Shown: one piece after another, positions 12,389-24,600 of the stretch
How positions within the stretch are numbered: position 1 is the first letter of the stretch
Layout of the letters: the number at the start of each line of letters is the position of its first letter
Assembly (NCBI GenBank): GCA_032716605.1
Contig: CM064552.1
Span: 1,206,783 to 1,270,782 of the forward strand
Reading direction: 5' to 3'
Source of the DNA: Paralithodes platypus
Lineage: Eukaryota > Arthropoda > Malacostraca > Decapoda > Lithodidae
DNA length: 64,000 nt
The notes under the pieces: model-generated
Seen by the model: the letters and a program-made list of their open reading frames with translations, nothing else
Told to the model about the DNA's origin: nothing
Database searches by the model: none
Made by a program: the position numbers and the translations under genes

Positions 12389-12612
12389 CTAGGGCAGCGG
12401 GAACTTGGGTAAGGAAAATCCGCGGGAGGACCGCTGCTGTTGTTGTTCTTTCTCCTCCCTCATCTTGGTGAGGGAGGCTTGTAGGGAGCGTCGGTCGTCT
12501 TGCGAGGCTGCTAGTTCACTGCGCAGTCGCCTCACTTCATCTTCCAATCGTCGTTTTTCATCACGAGCACGGCGAAGCTCTACATTCTCTGGGAGGTTAA
12601 TGGAAAAGGTCA
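12389..12612 (-). CDS. UHRF1BP1L/BLTP3: BLTP3 exon 12, terminal coiled coil (aa 1127-1200 and stop)
   Basis: The last coding exon encodes TFSINLPENVELRRARDEK, then a long heptad-like coiled coil (RRLEDEVRRLRSELAASQD... to KEQQQQ) and a short tail GFSLPKFPLP before TAG. Human paralogs also end in a coiled coil after FSFDF...LMEENESLKQEL. Two acceptors fit the phase: GACTAG (exon from 12612) and CCTCCCAG (exon from 12588), differing by eight residues. I prefer the first because the FSINL stretch resembles human FSFDF, though the second has the better pyrimidine tract. AATAAA on the minus strand at 11998-11993 and 11909-11904 could end the transcript, but the first lies in a family A repeat. Confidence 0.88.
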
Positions 12613-15600
12613 CTAGTCAAAAGGTTGGTTAAATTATGTTGGGGAATGGTGGGCTAGATTAACTCCAAGGCAGCAGATTTCAAAGTGTACCATGAATGCT
12701 TGGCAGGCATCGGCACAAAAAATAGTTATTATCTAGCTGATATTGCTCTGTAAAGAAATAGGTTAGGGGAAAACATTTTACAGCATGTCTCACTGCAAGA
12801 GTTAATACATATTTTCATATCAAACACAACTTATTATGTGTCCTGTTGTTCAAACAAAGAGTACAGTCAATTCCAGCCTATCACGTCTAATCGCTGCCTT
12901 GAAGGGAATGCAAGAATCGATGGGATTTATGCTACACACAACCATATTTTCAATTTTCTATCCTACTTTTCCCATCTATTAGTGTTTTTTTAGTGAGTAA
13001 ATTATTAAATAGTGAACTGAGCTGCGAGGAAAAGGACAAATATTAGGATGACTTGGTTATGGTAGTACAGTACCTACGCTAGGAGAATGAATTAATTTTC
13101 TTCGGAGGGGACCGAAATGGGCATGTTGGTAGGAGTACAGCTGGATATGAAGTAGTGCATGGTGGATATGGATACGGCACTAGAAATGCTGAAGGTTAAA
13201 GAGTCTAGAGTTTGGCAAGAAGGGTGTCAAACCAAAGCAATTTTGTTTGAAGACTTGAATGAATTATTATGTTCCTTCCAACAACCAACCATACTCCTAA
13301 AATCGATTAATGAAATTAATGAGAAGGAATACAAGAAAGTTTACATGACATAATATTGTTTTGGCCATGTTATCACTTCCAAACACATTATTTGAACTAT
13401 AAACCACTATTTCATATTTACATATTAAAAAATAAGGACTAAAAATAAGGGAATCGTTTTTCGTTTGACACCCTGTTGGCAAGGCCCTAGACATGATAGT
13501 TTGTAACACAATGTTTAGGAAGAGGAAGAGCCACCTGAACACTTATGAATCTGATGGGAAAAGCAGGCAAACTGACTACATTCTAGTTAGGAACAATGAT
13601 TGGAACTTGGTTAGAAACATGAAGGTTATTCTGGGAGAAGAGTACATTACCAAGTAACGTTGTTAGTATGTGACATGAGGCTGAGTAGAAGACTTGAGAG
13701 AAAAAGGGTTTATAAGTTAAAGAAAAGATTGTGGATGCTGGATAAATCAGAATATAAAGATACATTCTATGAAGAAATGGTAATGAGGAAAGGAAAACAG
13801 GAGACAGCATAGGATATGTTCATAATAGTTGGGAGTTCCTGAAGCAATGAGAGAGACTGCAGAGAATTGGTGAGTGGACATGAGTTAATGAGACGGAAGG
13901 CTTTCTTTTCTACTTTGTCTAGAAGTGCTGTGTGAGAGGATCCTCCATACACGTGTGAATAATACTCAATACATCGATGCACTGTGCCCCTGTACAGAGC
14001 AAGCTGCGCAGGGGTAAAGAACCCCTGGAGGCGGTTGAGTACACCCAGCTTCTGGGAAGCTATTTTAGCAAGAGTGGCAATACAGTATGATCTTTCCAAG
14101 AGAGATCAGAAGAAAAAAAGAGACACCAAGAATATTAAGAGAAGATAGGGTATATAATTCAGAAAAGGAAGCAACAAATACTTTGAAGCTCCACTGTCGC
14201 CATCTAGTGCAACAGATGTGAAGCACCCAATATCCCGAAGCTTCACTCAATAAGTTTAGAGCCTCGCAAGAGTTACAGAGTAATGAATAGCCTACAGTCC
14301 AAGGTTGAGGGGATTTTTTTTTATATTGAGATACACACTATATTAATGTGTGGTAGTGTTTACGAATGTATTTTAAGAGGTTTTACTCTAATAGTTTGGC
14401 GATAATATAATGCTTCACCCCTTTCATGTGTCAATCTTTTCTGGGCGAGTGATAGCAAGCCTATAACTTAGAAGAAATCAGCCTTTGGTTAAGACGGTTT
14501 TTTATTGAGAAATGCACAAATTTTGAAAGAGGTTTAGGTGGCTATTTTATGGCTTGAAATAAATCTGGGAAGGCGTTACTGTTAGCCTACGGAGTAAACT
14601 AAAATTACATGGCTTGAAAATGGCAAAAGCAAGCAAAGTCCTCAATAACAATTAAATATAATATGATGATAACGAACAAGACATCAGAGCAGATAGTGTT
14701 AACATTACCTAACAAACAAACTCTGTATTGACTGGTATGATATCCCAGTGAATGGCTAGTGTATCTGACCTTGTGGGTGTGGGAGTACCGTGAAGATCCC
14801 CCGTGTGTCCCTGGTCAGCAAGAGGCGGGGGACACACAGCTGGGTGGGCACCGACCCGGGGGAACTGATGTTGGCTGGTACTCGGTCCTCTATCAGGCGC
14901 AGACGGATACGTTCTACCTCAATCTAAGCAAAAAAATATATAATAGAGTGCTTTACCACAGAATATAATACTGTACTTCACACCAATATAATACTGTACT
15001 GTATTTCATAAAATAATAATGCAATAATTCTTCATAAGATCTTGAGGGGATATTACACAAGTCTTTTTAACATCAATTTTCAAAGGTTAACTTTCTTTTC
15101 GGTAAAATTCCAGCGATCCTTTGCACTAGTTTCAAAAACTATACTAGAGACAGAAGAATTTAGGTGACAAATAATTTAAAAGTTTACCTCATAAACTGGC
15201 AGGCTACTGTTAAAGCTGAAAAAAAAAGAGTGTGATACTGGCATCTTACAATTTAATAAAAAGCACTTGGTACCTCCATGGGCAGCGGAGGCAGGAACAT
15301 CTCGTCCTCGATGAGATCAATGAGGTTGGCGATGGTGCTGGTCATGAAGGCCAAGTTGAGGTCCCCCACTTGAGCCTTCATTGATGGTAACACTATCGCC
15401 GGGAGGGGGGCGCCGGATATACCTCGCACCACAGCACCGCCGCCACCACCACCATTATCACCATTATCCTCGCTTGGTCTGCTCTCTCCTCTACTTGCTC
15501 CCTTTACCCCAGTCTCCTCCTTGGTTCCTCGTACTCCAGGGTCATCCTTACTGCTGCCTCTTAGTGGGGTCTTTTCTCTGCTACCTTCCCTCTCTTGACT

Positions 15601-18600
15601 GCTGCCTCTTAATGTTTCTTCCCCTCTGTCTCTTCCTGCCGCCTCTCCCCTCCCACCCGCCTCTCCCCTTCCATCCGCCTCTTTCTTTCCACCCGCCTCC
15701 CTGTGCCCACCCCCCATCTCCCCCTGGACCAGTTGTGTCTCTAATCGGACTTTGAGGCAGCAAGGGTCCGGGGCGGAGGCCAGAGAGTCTGACCACCCTC
15801 GACACCGACTGCTGAATTTGGTCTGGAAAATGGGTTAATGGTTTACTGTAATTAAATGATCTGCTAACAAATATCAACTTGAATATATATATAAACAGTA
15901 ATGCACTTGAATGTTCCTGCAACCAACTTCTATAAATTTGCTACAGACTGTAATTTACTTGTTTTATCCTTTTTTTTTCTTTTTTTTTTCTTTTTTTATT
16001 ACTATCTTCTATGAATTATCTTTTACCAGTAACTCTAATATATTTTATATAAGTTTAATCATATTTTTCTTTCGTTAATTATCTAATAATTTCAATTGAT
16101 TAATTATTAATCTATTATAATTGCATTATCTACCATTAATGAAGCACTATACTGTACATATTGTACAGTACTGTATATACTTCTTACAAGCTTCCCTAAG
16201 TACCTATGCTAAACTTAAGATATATAATAAAATTACATAACACAATCAGACAGCATATTGTAATGATCCAGGTTAATTTTTCGACATGGATATAAATACT
16301 GTACTACACAACAGTACAGTATAGTAATATTACACAAGGCTTACATTACCTAATACTAAATACTTACTTTTTCATCCTAAATACTAACATACAAATACTT
16401 ACTTTTTCAGTTATTCAGAATATTGTAATGCCATGCAAGCTCAATGCAGCACAAAAATACACTACTAATAAGCTCTACATTTCTCAGGTGAATAAAAACT
16501 CATGTCTAATATCATACAAATGGCCAAATCAGTTATGTCACAGTGATCTTTATATCCATAGGTCTTTCTGCAGCGCAATAATGTCGGCCAGATGTAGAAT
16601 AAATGAAAGACGCCCTTGCACTAACTACAGTACATCCAAGTCTGGTAAAGTTGGTGTCATACGATCGTTTAGCGGAGGATTTATCATTCACAGTACAGTA
16701 CATGCATTCCTATTGGTTATTACTGTAACTTACTATTTGACATTGATATAATCCCAGCCATAAATGTAATCTTTGCATGGTCATTCCTAAGGCAAGAGAC
16801 TACCTTCCAAGTTAACCAGACGAGGAACACACGTCACCAAAGGCTCTCCTCATAATCCACAACAAAATATTTATTTATCTTTAAAGGCTTAGATGCATGC
16901 ATATACCTTTAAGCCTTGGTTGCCCCCAAAATGTTGTGGATACAGATAGGGGAATCCCCAACTGCAACAGAGCAGATTGTTAATAGCAGTAGTGGTAGTC
17001 GTTCCCTAAGCTGCCTGGCCAAACAGCCCCGTGTTATAAGCAGTATTGGACATTGCTTTTAACTACAGTACTAGGTCGTATATCGTTACTGGAGGAGTAA
17101 AATATTATACTGAAACAAAGTCAGTTCTCTGGCCATTTTACATCTCTATTAAAATGATATTGAAAATATTGTTGCTGATAATTTAGAATTATATATCCTA
17201 CTGTATGAATGTAGGAGAGGATTAACGAGCGTGACTGTAGCAGGCACCATGACATGATTAACTTGGCCAACTGTACAAGGAAAGCAATGCAGAGGGAAGA
17301 TTGCAGTCACAGTTGTTGGTAGCCAGTGGGTGGACATGTTATCAGAGGGTTTAAAGTACTGTAGTCATAGCCCTTTCCCTGCTGTTGGTGTCTATTTACA
17401 AAATGTTCTAGGTCACTGCAGTTGGCTTCAATTTAGAAGGTGCTTCAATGATGAGTGTTAAGTCTGAGGGGAATATATAGGACTAGGTTTGATAGGTATA
17501 TTTTAAAAATATTGTTTATACAAATTTTTAAAATTGTACATCCTCCTTGGCTTGCATAGAAAAGGGTTAAACATATAAAGGAGCACACACTCCCCTCTCT
17601 TCAATGAATATAACACAGGGAGAGGTTCATTCTGCCATTCCTCTAATGTAAATACTGTAACACCATTAAGGGAGGAGTAAACACCTTCCCTAACTCTAAA
17701 ACTAAGATCTATACATGTACATGTAGGTTCTCAAGTTGGCATCACACAGATATTTTTCCAGCTTTTTCATAAGCCAATATTTCCTTTTGACACCAAACTT
17801 ATAGCACCGGTCAATTAATTCACTCAAGTATTTAGTGAGAACCTGGTGTTGATAATGGTTGTACAGTACTATCAACGACAAAAGTTTGTTCCCCCAACCA
17901 GCCACTGAGTGAATCCGAAACACCTGGGGGTTGACAAACTTAGCGCCAGAAAGAAGTGCCATTAACCCCGGCACCTCAGTTGTCCTCTTATACTCCACAC
18001 CGAACCTTCACCGCGGAACTCGGTTGTCCTCTTATACTCCCGCGTGCATAATATTCACAACCGCATAACACAATAACCCGACGACATAGCGATGTCCGGT
18101 CAACACCAGGATCACTATAACAGTATGTACTTCATTTTCCAATTAAGCTTATCTTTCTACCTATTACCATTGCTTAGCAATTAAGAAAATAAGGCCATAA
18201 CACCCGACATGCGCTGATTCTGGGGGTACAGAGCGTAAGAGGACAACCAAGTTGGATGGGTTAACACTCAATAAATGCTTAGTTTTCCGACTCCGAGGTG
18301 ATTCGGATTCACACAGTGGCAGGTTGGGGGAACAAACTTATGTCGTTGACAGTATATAAATTAAGTCATTGAAGGCAAAATCAGCAAATACTAACAGGTT
18401 AGGAAAACAAAAATAAAAAATAAAAATATCCCCGTGTGATGCCGCCATTTACCCTTCCCGCCCGGGCTCGCCTTCCTAATGACAGCATTGAGATCCGGGC
18501 GATCTGGCCGAAAACTTCTTTAATAGGCTACCCGTATCTTTGTTGTTGTTGTTGTTGTTGTTCCCTAAGCTGCCTGGCCGAACAGCCAGGTATATCTTTG

Positions 18601-21600
18601 TATTCTTTGTTATTTTAACGGGTATATAATTACCACGCATCTCTAAACGTAGGTGTGTTTTTGTATCTGTAGACTGGCGTTGAGTAGAGCTCAACTGGTT
18701 CAGTTGTGATGACGATTTCCGTGGAGAGAGTTTCGATGTAATGTTAGCAATATCAGACACTTTTCAACACTAAATCTGTTCTTGCAGACAACACAATAAC
18801 AAACTCCGACTCTTCTTCTTGTTTTCGGAGGTGCGGTGACGCAAAGACAGGCTTTGTTTACATACGTCTGACGCACAGCTTTCAAAACACGCTTAATAGG
18901 CTTTCAAGCTTACAGATTTTAAAATGACACCCGGGCTCCTGCCCATCTGCGGCTCGCTTGGTGTAGTGACTAGCGTCTCGGACTTCCACCCAGAAGGCCC
19001 GGGTTCGCGCCCACGCTCGGCGCATTAAAGATTTTTCACAAGCACGGAGTCGTTACCATCCCTCATGAGCAAAGGGATGGGGTAGTAGTACAGGACCCCA
19101 ATGGAAATACGCCTAATCGGCCTTATTGAGCTATCCTTAGCTAGCTTAGCATGCGCTAGCTTTAAGAACTATTATTATTATTATTATTATATCTACCGCG
19201 GTGTCATTTTAAAATGCTGCCCGGGCGGGAAGGGTTAAACATGGGACAGGAGTCACATTTCCTTTCACTCATTGCATATTAGTCAGAGAGGAGGGGAACA
19301 AGCACCTTCTTAGTGCTTAAGACTAAGGCAATTATACTGTACTTAATGATTTTAAATATATTATTATCATCACTGATGCCTTTGTTTCCTCCTGGGAAGC
19401 CTTCTCTAAAGAACGGCCACGGCAGATACACATCAAATCTACTATGTCCAAAGTTAGTTTTTTATAACGCTTCATAATTCTAATTCCGTATTTCACCTAC
19501 AGTACATACTGCATTGTTCCACGTTCGATTTACAAACTATTGGGGGACATAAATAATTTTTAAAGATATTTGCTTTGTTTTTCTGGTGACAAAACAATAT
19601 ATCAAAGAATGTAACTAAAAAAAATATACATGTATCAAGGAAAACAAAACTAAATTAATCAAGTTACACTTCTAGACTTACAATCTGTTAGCTGTTTCCT
19701 TCACTCCCATAAGAGGTAGAGCGACTTCAAACCCTCAAGAGGGGATTCTAATCCAGGTTTGAGAAGTATATTTATTAGGAGGATTTCTAAACAAAACACC
19801 AGGAATACATGAGAAATATTAAATAATGCAGTAATACCCCTCTCATTCAGACTAATTAGGGGAAGACCCTGTTTGAAAGTGGGAAATTCCCGAGGTGTGA
19901 AACACTAGTCTGTCCAAAAACCAAAGATACCGTAGTATTTCAACCTGAATAATGTATCAGATGTCCAGATATATAATTCTGCTTTTCACACTTTGTCCAA
20001 AAGAAAGAGATAAATATTCAGACATTCACCTAAACCTTTTGGACTTTATCTGAGAGAGAAGGCAAACTTTTGACTGGATACCTAGTCCAGAAGCCTCGGG
20101 TTTACGGATCCCCAGATAGAGTTATTTTAATGTAGATATAGAGATACCGTAGGCCTCAGTCAGTTGCTTTATAATATCTTACAACTCGCAATCTTTTATC
20201 ATGTACAACCCCATATACAGAATACAGTAGTCTTGTTTATATTTCATATATCATTTCATTATCAACTGCAAATAACTTTACTTGAAACTGAGCAATAATT
20301 CAGTCTATTGGGACAGTAGTTCTGCTCCCTTGAAAACTGTCGCGGGGCACACACAGGCTTACTCATGCTTGACATGGATATACTTTAACCTTGTTTTTGC
20401 AGGAGTTAAAGGTTGGCCTTTAAATGACAACCTTTACTTGAAACTCTGGAAGTAAAAGACCGCCGGATTTTGGCTGCTCATATAAAGTTTAAAAAAATAT
20501 ATATATTTTTTACTACTAATAAAATTGTAATCAAAAGTGAAATACTGTACTGTATATATCTTGCCTAAATGAATTACTGTACTGTATATGGTAGTGCACA
20601 TCTGACATACCAAGTATGACAACAATACTACAGTGTATTATCCTGGGGCTTAATGGTAGATATTCCACCTTGTTGTCTAGTGAAGCAGGTGAGAAGGCTC
20701 CAGACTCCTACAGCTATAGGACCATCCGCATTTTTCATCTGGTACACTCACACCACAAGTTGTTGTTGTTCCCCAAGCTGCCTGGCCGAACAGCCCCAAG
20801 GCCCCGAGCAAGGCCAAGGCCATAACCGAGCGCCCCCACAAAACCCTCCCTGCTGACCACAATAAAGCCTGGGTGACCGAAGACACTCCATGGCGGGGAG
20901 CTGAGGAGGGTGCAGAAACGCCCGGGAAACCAAAGGCCCACCCAGGGCCCTGTGCCCCTCAGCAATTATGAAGAGAAAACTGAGGGGCAAAGGAAAAATG
21001 TGACGCCTTGGCTTCCAATCTTGGTAGATTGGGAGGTCAATCCACGGAAGAGACGCCTCCACTTGAGATCTAGAAAATATATAAGTAAAAGGAACAGCCA
21101 GAGTAAGCTATGGGTATGGCAGAGATTGCTCAGTTCTCACTCTGATAGACCAGCCCATCACCACTCACACTACAAGTTAGTCCACTGTACTCTCCATTGA
21201 CAAAATGAAAAAAATGGAGGGAGCAAAATAAGAGACTGAGCGAAAAAAAAAATCACTTAACCCTGAGAGCGGCTATCTTATTAATGGCTTCCGCTCAGGC
21301 GGGGACTTTCCCACTATTTTTGCTCAATAAATGTTGTCCTATCGAGGTATCTGTAGCCCTGATCAAATTCAAACGAGTCCCAAATGGAAAGAGCAGGTAG
21401 AATTCTCCCTATAAGTCTTACCCATTCATTCTCGCACTCTGCTAGCCTTGAAAGGTATTGAGAATACTTCCTTTTTACAGCTAGAGGCCGGCACTGCAAA
21501 GAGTGTATGGTCATATCTCGATCTCTCTCCCTCCCTCTTTCATATTTTTACACTCGCGATAACTCGAAGAAATAAACCGTTACATTATAAAGTTTTGTGA

Positions 21601-24600
21601 AATTTGTGTCTAGTTTAGAAGACAGTATGAGCTATGGTCTGTAACATGAAATTAACTTCACATTTGTATCTGGTATGTAGCTGTCACAAAAACATGTAGA
21701 AGTGGCCATGTTTACCATGATTTCAGCTTCCAAAACACCTCTTGTTTGGACACAGACCCTCTCACAACTGATGCTAGGAGCAGACTGATATTAGTAAGGG
21801 GGGGAAGCTTAGAAGCTTATGGAAGCGTCTGGCAATAAGCGAAGCGGCTCGGTGCTGCCAACTTATCTGGTAATACCAAACCTATGGGTAAGTCGCCCGC
21901 AGTATAGGTCTTTTTTTATATAGGACGCATTCATACGTCGCCCGCAGCGAAAGGGTTAAGAAGATTCAGACAATTCACAACACACGAATTAAGATGAAGA
22001 CTAAAATCCTGAGAGCATGGAGTAACCACTACACCATCCATTGGTATGAAATACAAGTTCTTCGCTAACGAAAAAGTAACCATAAGAAAAAGCGGAAATC
22101 CATGGCAGAACCAAGAGAGGAAGTAAAACGTCAGCTCTCCCAAAATAGAGAGAAGATTAACAATTCCAACGACAAACAAGAGACGTCTAGGACATAATGA
22201 ATAAGACTTAAGAAAAGGGCTTCCTCCTAAACTATTGGCAATCTTCTACTACCAGCCGTCCTTTTCACATGTCTTCCGTGTATCTTCTTGACATTCCCTA
22301 TATCAATTGTCTACACATGGCCATACCACTGCAACTGACTACAGTACTTGCGAGATTCGTCTATACTGTATAAGGAAGTTGGAGTTTTTAATATCAATTT
22401 CATTTTTTATTACAGTAGTTTAACCAGACCACTGAGTTTCAGTACACAACTCTCATAGGGCTGGCTTTAATATCGATATCAAGCAAAATTACTGAGCCAG
22501 CTAAAATATGGTTGTACCTGCATACATAAATACATAAAACCAAATTTAGCCATCTATCTTTCCATCACAAACTTGCATAATGTTTGTATTTCTGCTGAAT
22601 ACTGATGTTTAAGGCTCCAGCTCCTTATAGCCCGTAACTCACAAGTGGTCAATTTAGTATAACCTATATAGCCTGTTCACACTGTATGCCATTCTGAAAA
22701 AGCGTATCTCGACAGTTCTCAGCTTCAAGAGGTTCTCATCACTTGCTGTCCAGATATCACTGGCATAAAGCAGTGTTAGGAGTAGCACACTGTTCATCAA
22801 TCACATTTATTAGTTTTTATTGGTATAAATCTTCCTTTCTAAGTTGAATAAAACCACCCAGCGCTAACCAAAATATACACTGGCAAAGATATCCTTGCTG
22901 AACTAAAAGAGTATACAGTATATACTATGCTATCATCGTGCTTCATCCAGTTACAGTAAGGCAGGAAGTTACTGTATCTGCTATATCTACAGCTAAAAAG
23001 AGGCAGTATCAGTAACTTTTATACTAACAGGTACGCAAAAGAAGCAATTGTGTAACTTTTAACAAGTTACAATAAGACAAGAAGAGTGTGTGTAACTGCT
23101 ATATCTAGTTAGACACAGGAGGCAACTGTCTAACTGCTATAAACAGAAGAGGAAGAAATTGTGTAACTGTTATATCAAGTTACAGTAAGACAAAGTGACG
23201 CCATCTGTGCAATGCTATATTTAGGCAACTTTCTAACTTCTATAAATAAAGGAAGCAATTTTGTAACTATTTTAGCAAGTTACAGTAAGAAAGAGATCGT
23301 GTAATTGTTATATTTAGTTAAGGGCGGTCACCGTCTTTTTTTATCTTTCTCGCCTTTTCTCTCTTTCTCTGGCTTGTATCCATTCGGCCCCATTCAGCCA
23401 ACTGTTTTAAGACGTTTATCCCCATCCAGGTGTCAATTTCTTCCTGGCGAGCAATAGCGAGCCAGCATTGTATGGAGAAATCCGGCTTTGCCGGACAAAT
23501 TTTTCTATTGAAAATGTACAGTACAAATTTAGCTTGCGTGTCAAAACAAAAATATATATATGCTGGCTCTCTACCGCTCGCCAGGATAATATTGACACCT
23601 GGATGGAGGTAAACGTCTTAAAACAGTAGGCTGAATGGATACAAGCCAGGGAAAGAGAGAAACGGAGATAAAAATAAAAAAAGCCGGTGACCCCCCATAA
23701 GACACAGGAGGCAACAGTCTAACTGCTATAAACAGAGGAAGCAATTGTGTAACTGTTATCAAGTAACAGGAAGCAACTGTGTAACTGCTGTAAAGAGGAA
23801 GCGACTGTGTAACTGCTGTAAAGAGAGGAAGCAACTGTGTAACTGCTTGCTCAAGTGCCAAACTAAACTATACCCTTCATACTGACAAATATTTACCTGT
23901 ACTATTATCACCTGCAGCCAAAACCCAGCTTGCTAAGACTACTTGCAACTGACCAAAAATATATGGCACCGTGAAACTTGTAAATCAAGGCATCCATACT
24001 AAAGCCACTGTCACACGAGCGCTTTTTCCGTCAATTTTCCATGAGCAAGTTTTTTCTCGTTATATTTCGGGATTTGTTTGCACTGATATCGGTAACTAGA
24101 CTGAAGGTAGAGTATGTTAGGCAATTGAATTATGATAAAGTGTGTTTTTTTAAGCTGCCAGAGCATAATTGCCCGTAAAAATTGCTCGAAAAACGGCTTG
24201 TGTGACTCCGGCTTAACATTTTTATCACTGGCAGGTATGTAGGTGCACTTCATTGTAAATCACACTATATCTTACACTATTCAGTACCTTTACAGTTGGG
24301 GTCAGTTCCACGCAGGACAATACCATCGATAGGAAGACAAAAATAAACATAGACTAAAGGCGGTGTCACACGAGCGATTTTTCCGACTATTTTTAAGAGT
24401 AATTGTATTCTGGCAGGCTTAAAATTTCAGTTATATCAGAAATCTGCCACCTGACATAATCTACCTTTAGCCTAGTTTCTGATCCCAGTGTGAAAAAACC
24501 CCTCAAAATATCAAGAGAAAAAAATTCATAAAAAATTGCCGGAAAAAACGCTCGTGTGACACCAGCTTAAGGAACAACTAATTCATTCCTTGTGGCTCAA

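Larger units (their letters stand above)
18448..19238. mobile_element. Family D (TTAA-CCC) element D1
   Basis: Left end TTTACCCTTCCCGCCCGGGC and right end GCCCGGGCGGGAAGGGTTAA are inverted repeats. Internal blocks (TCAACTGGTTCAGTTGTGAT; TTGTTTTCGGAGGTGCGGTG) are shared with D2-D4. Two retroposons are nested inside (18540-18592, 18947-19192). TTAA plus CCC/GGG ends suggests a piggyBac-type non-autonomous element. Confidence 0.8.

Noticed and set aside
14771..14789. Exon 11 ending at 14789
   Set aside because: Phase 0 would put the last exon out of frame; the donor at 14770 gives the required phase.
15381..15922. Other frames through exon 10 (Pro- and His-rich, or Gly/Trp-rich)
   Set aside because: Shadows of the low-complexity coding insert.
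20653..21200. Protein genes in the GC-rich block
   Set aside because: Several overlapping frames on both strands are equally open, and the block is a repeated retroposon.
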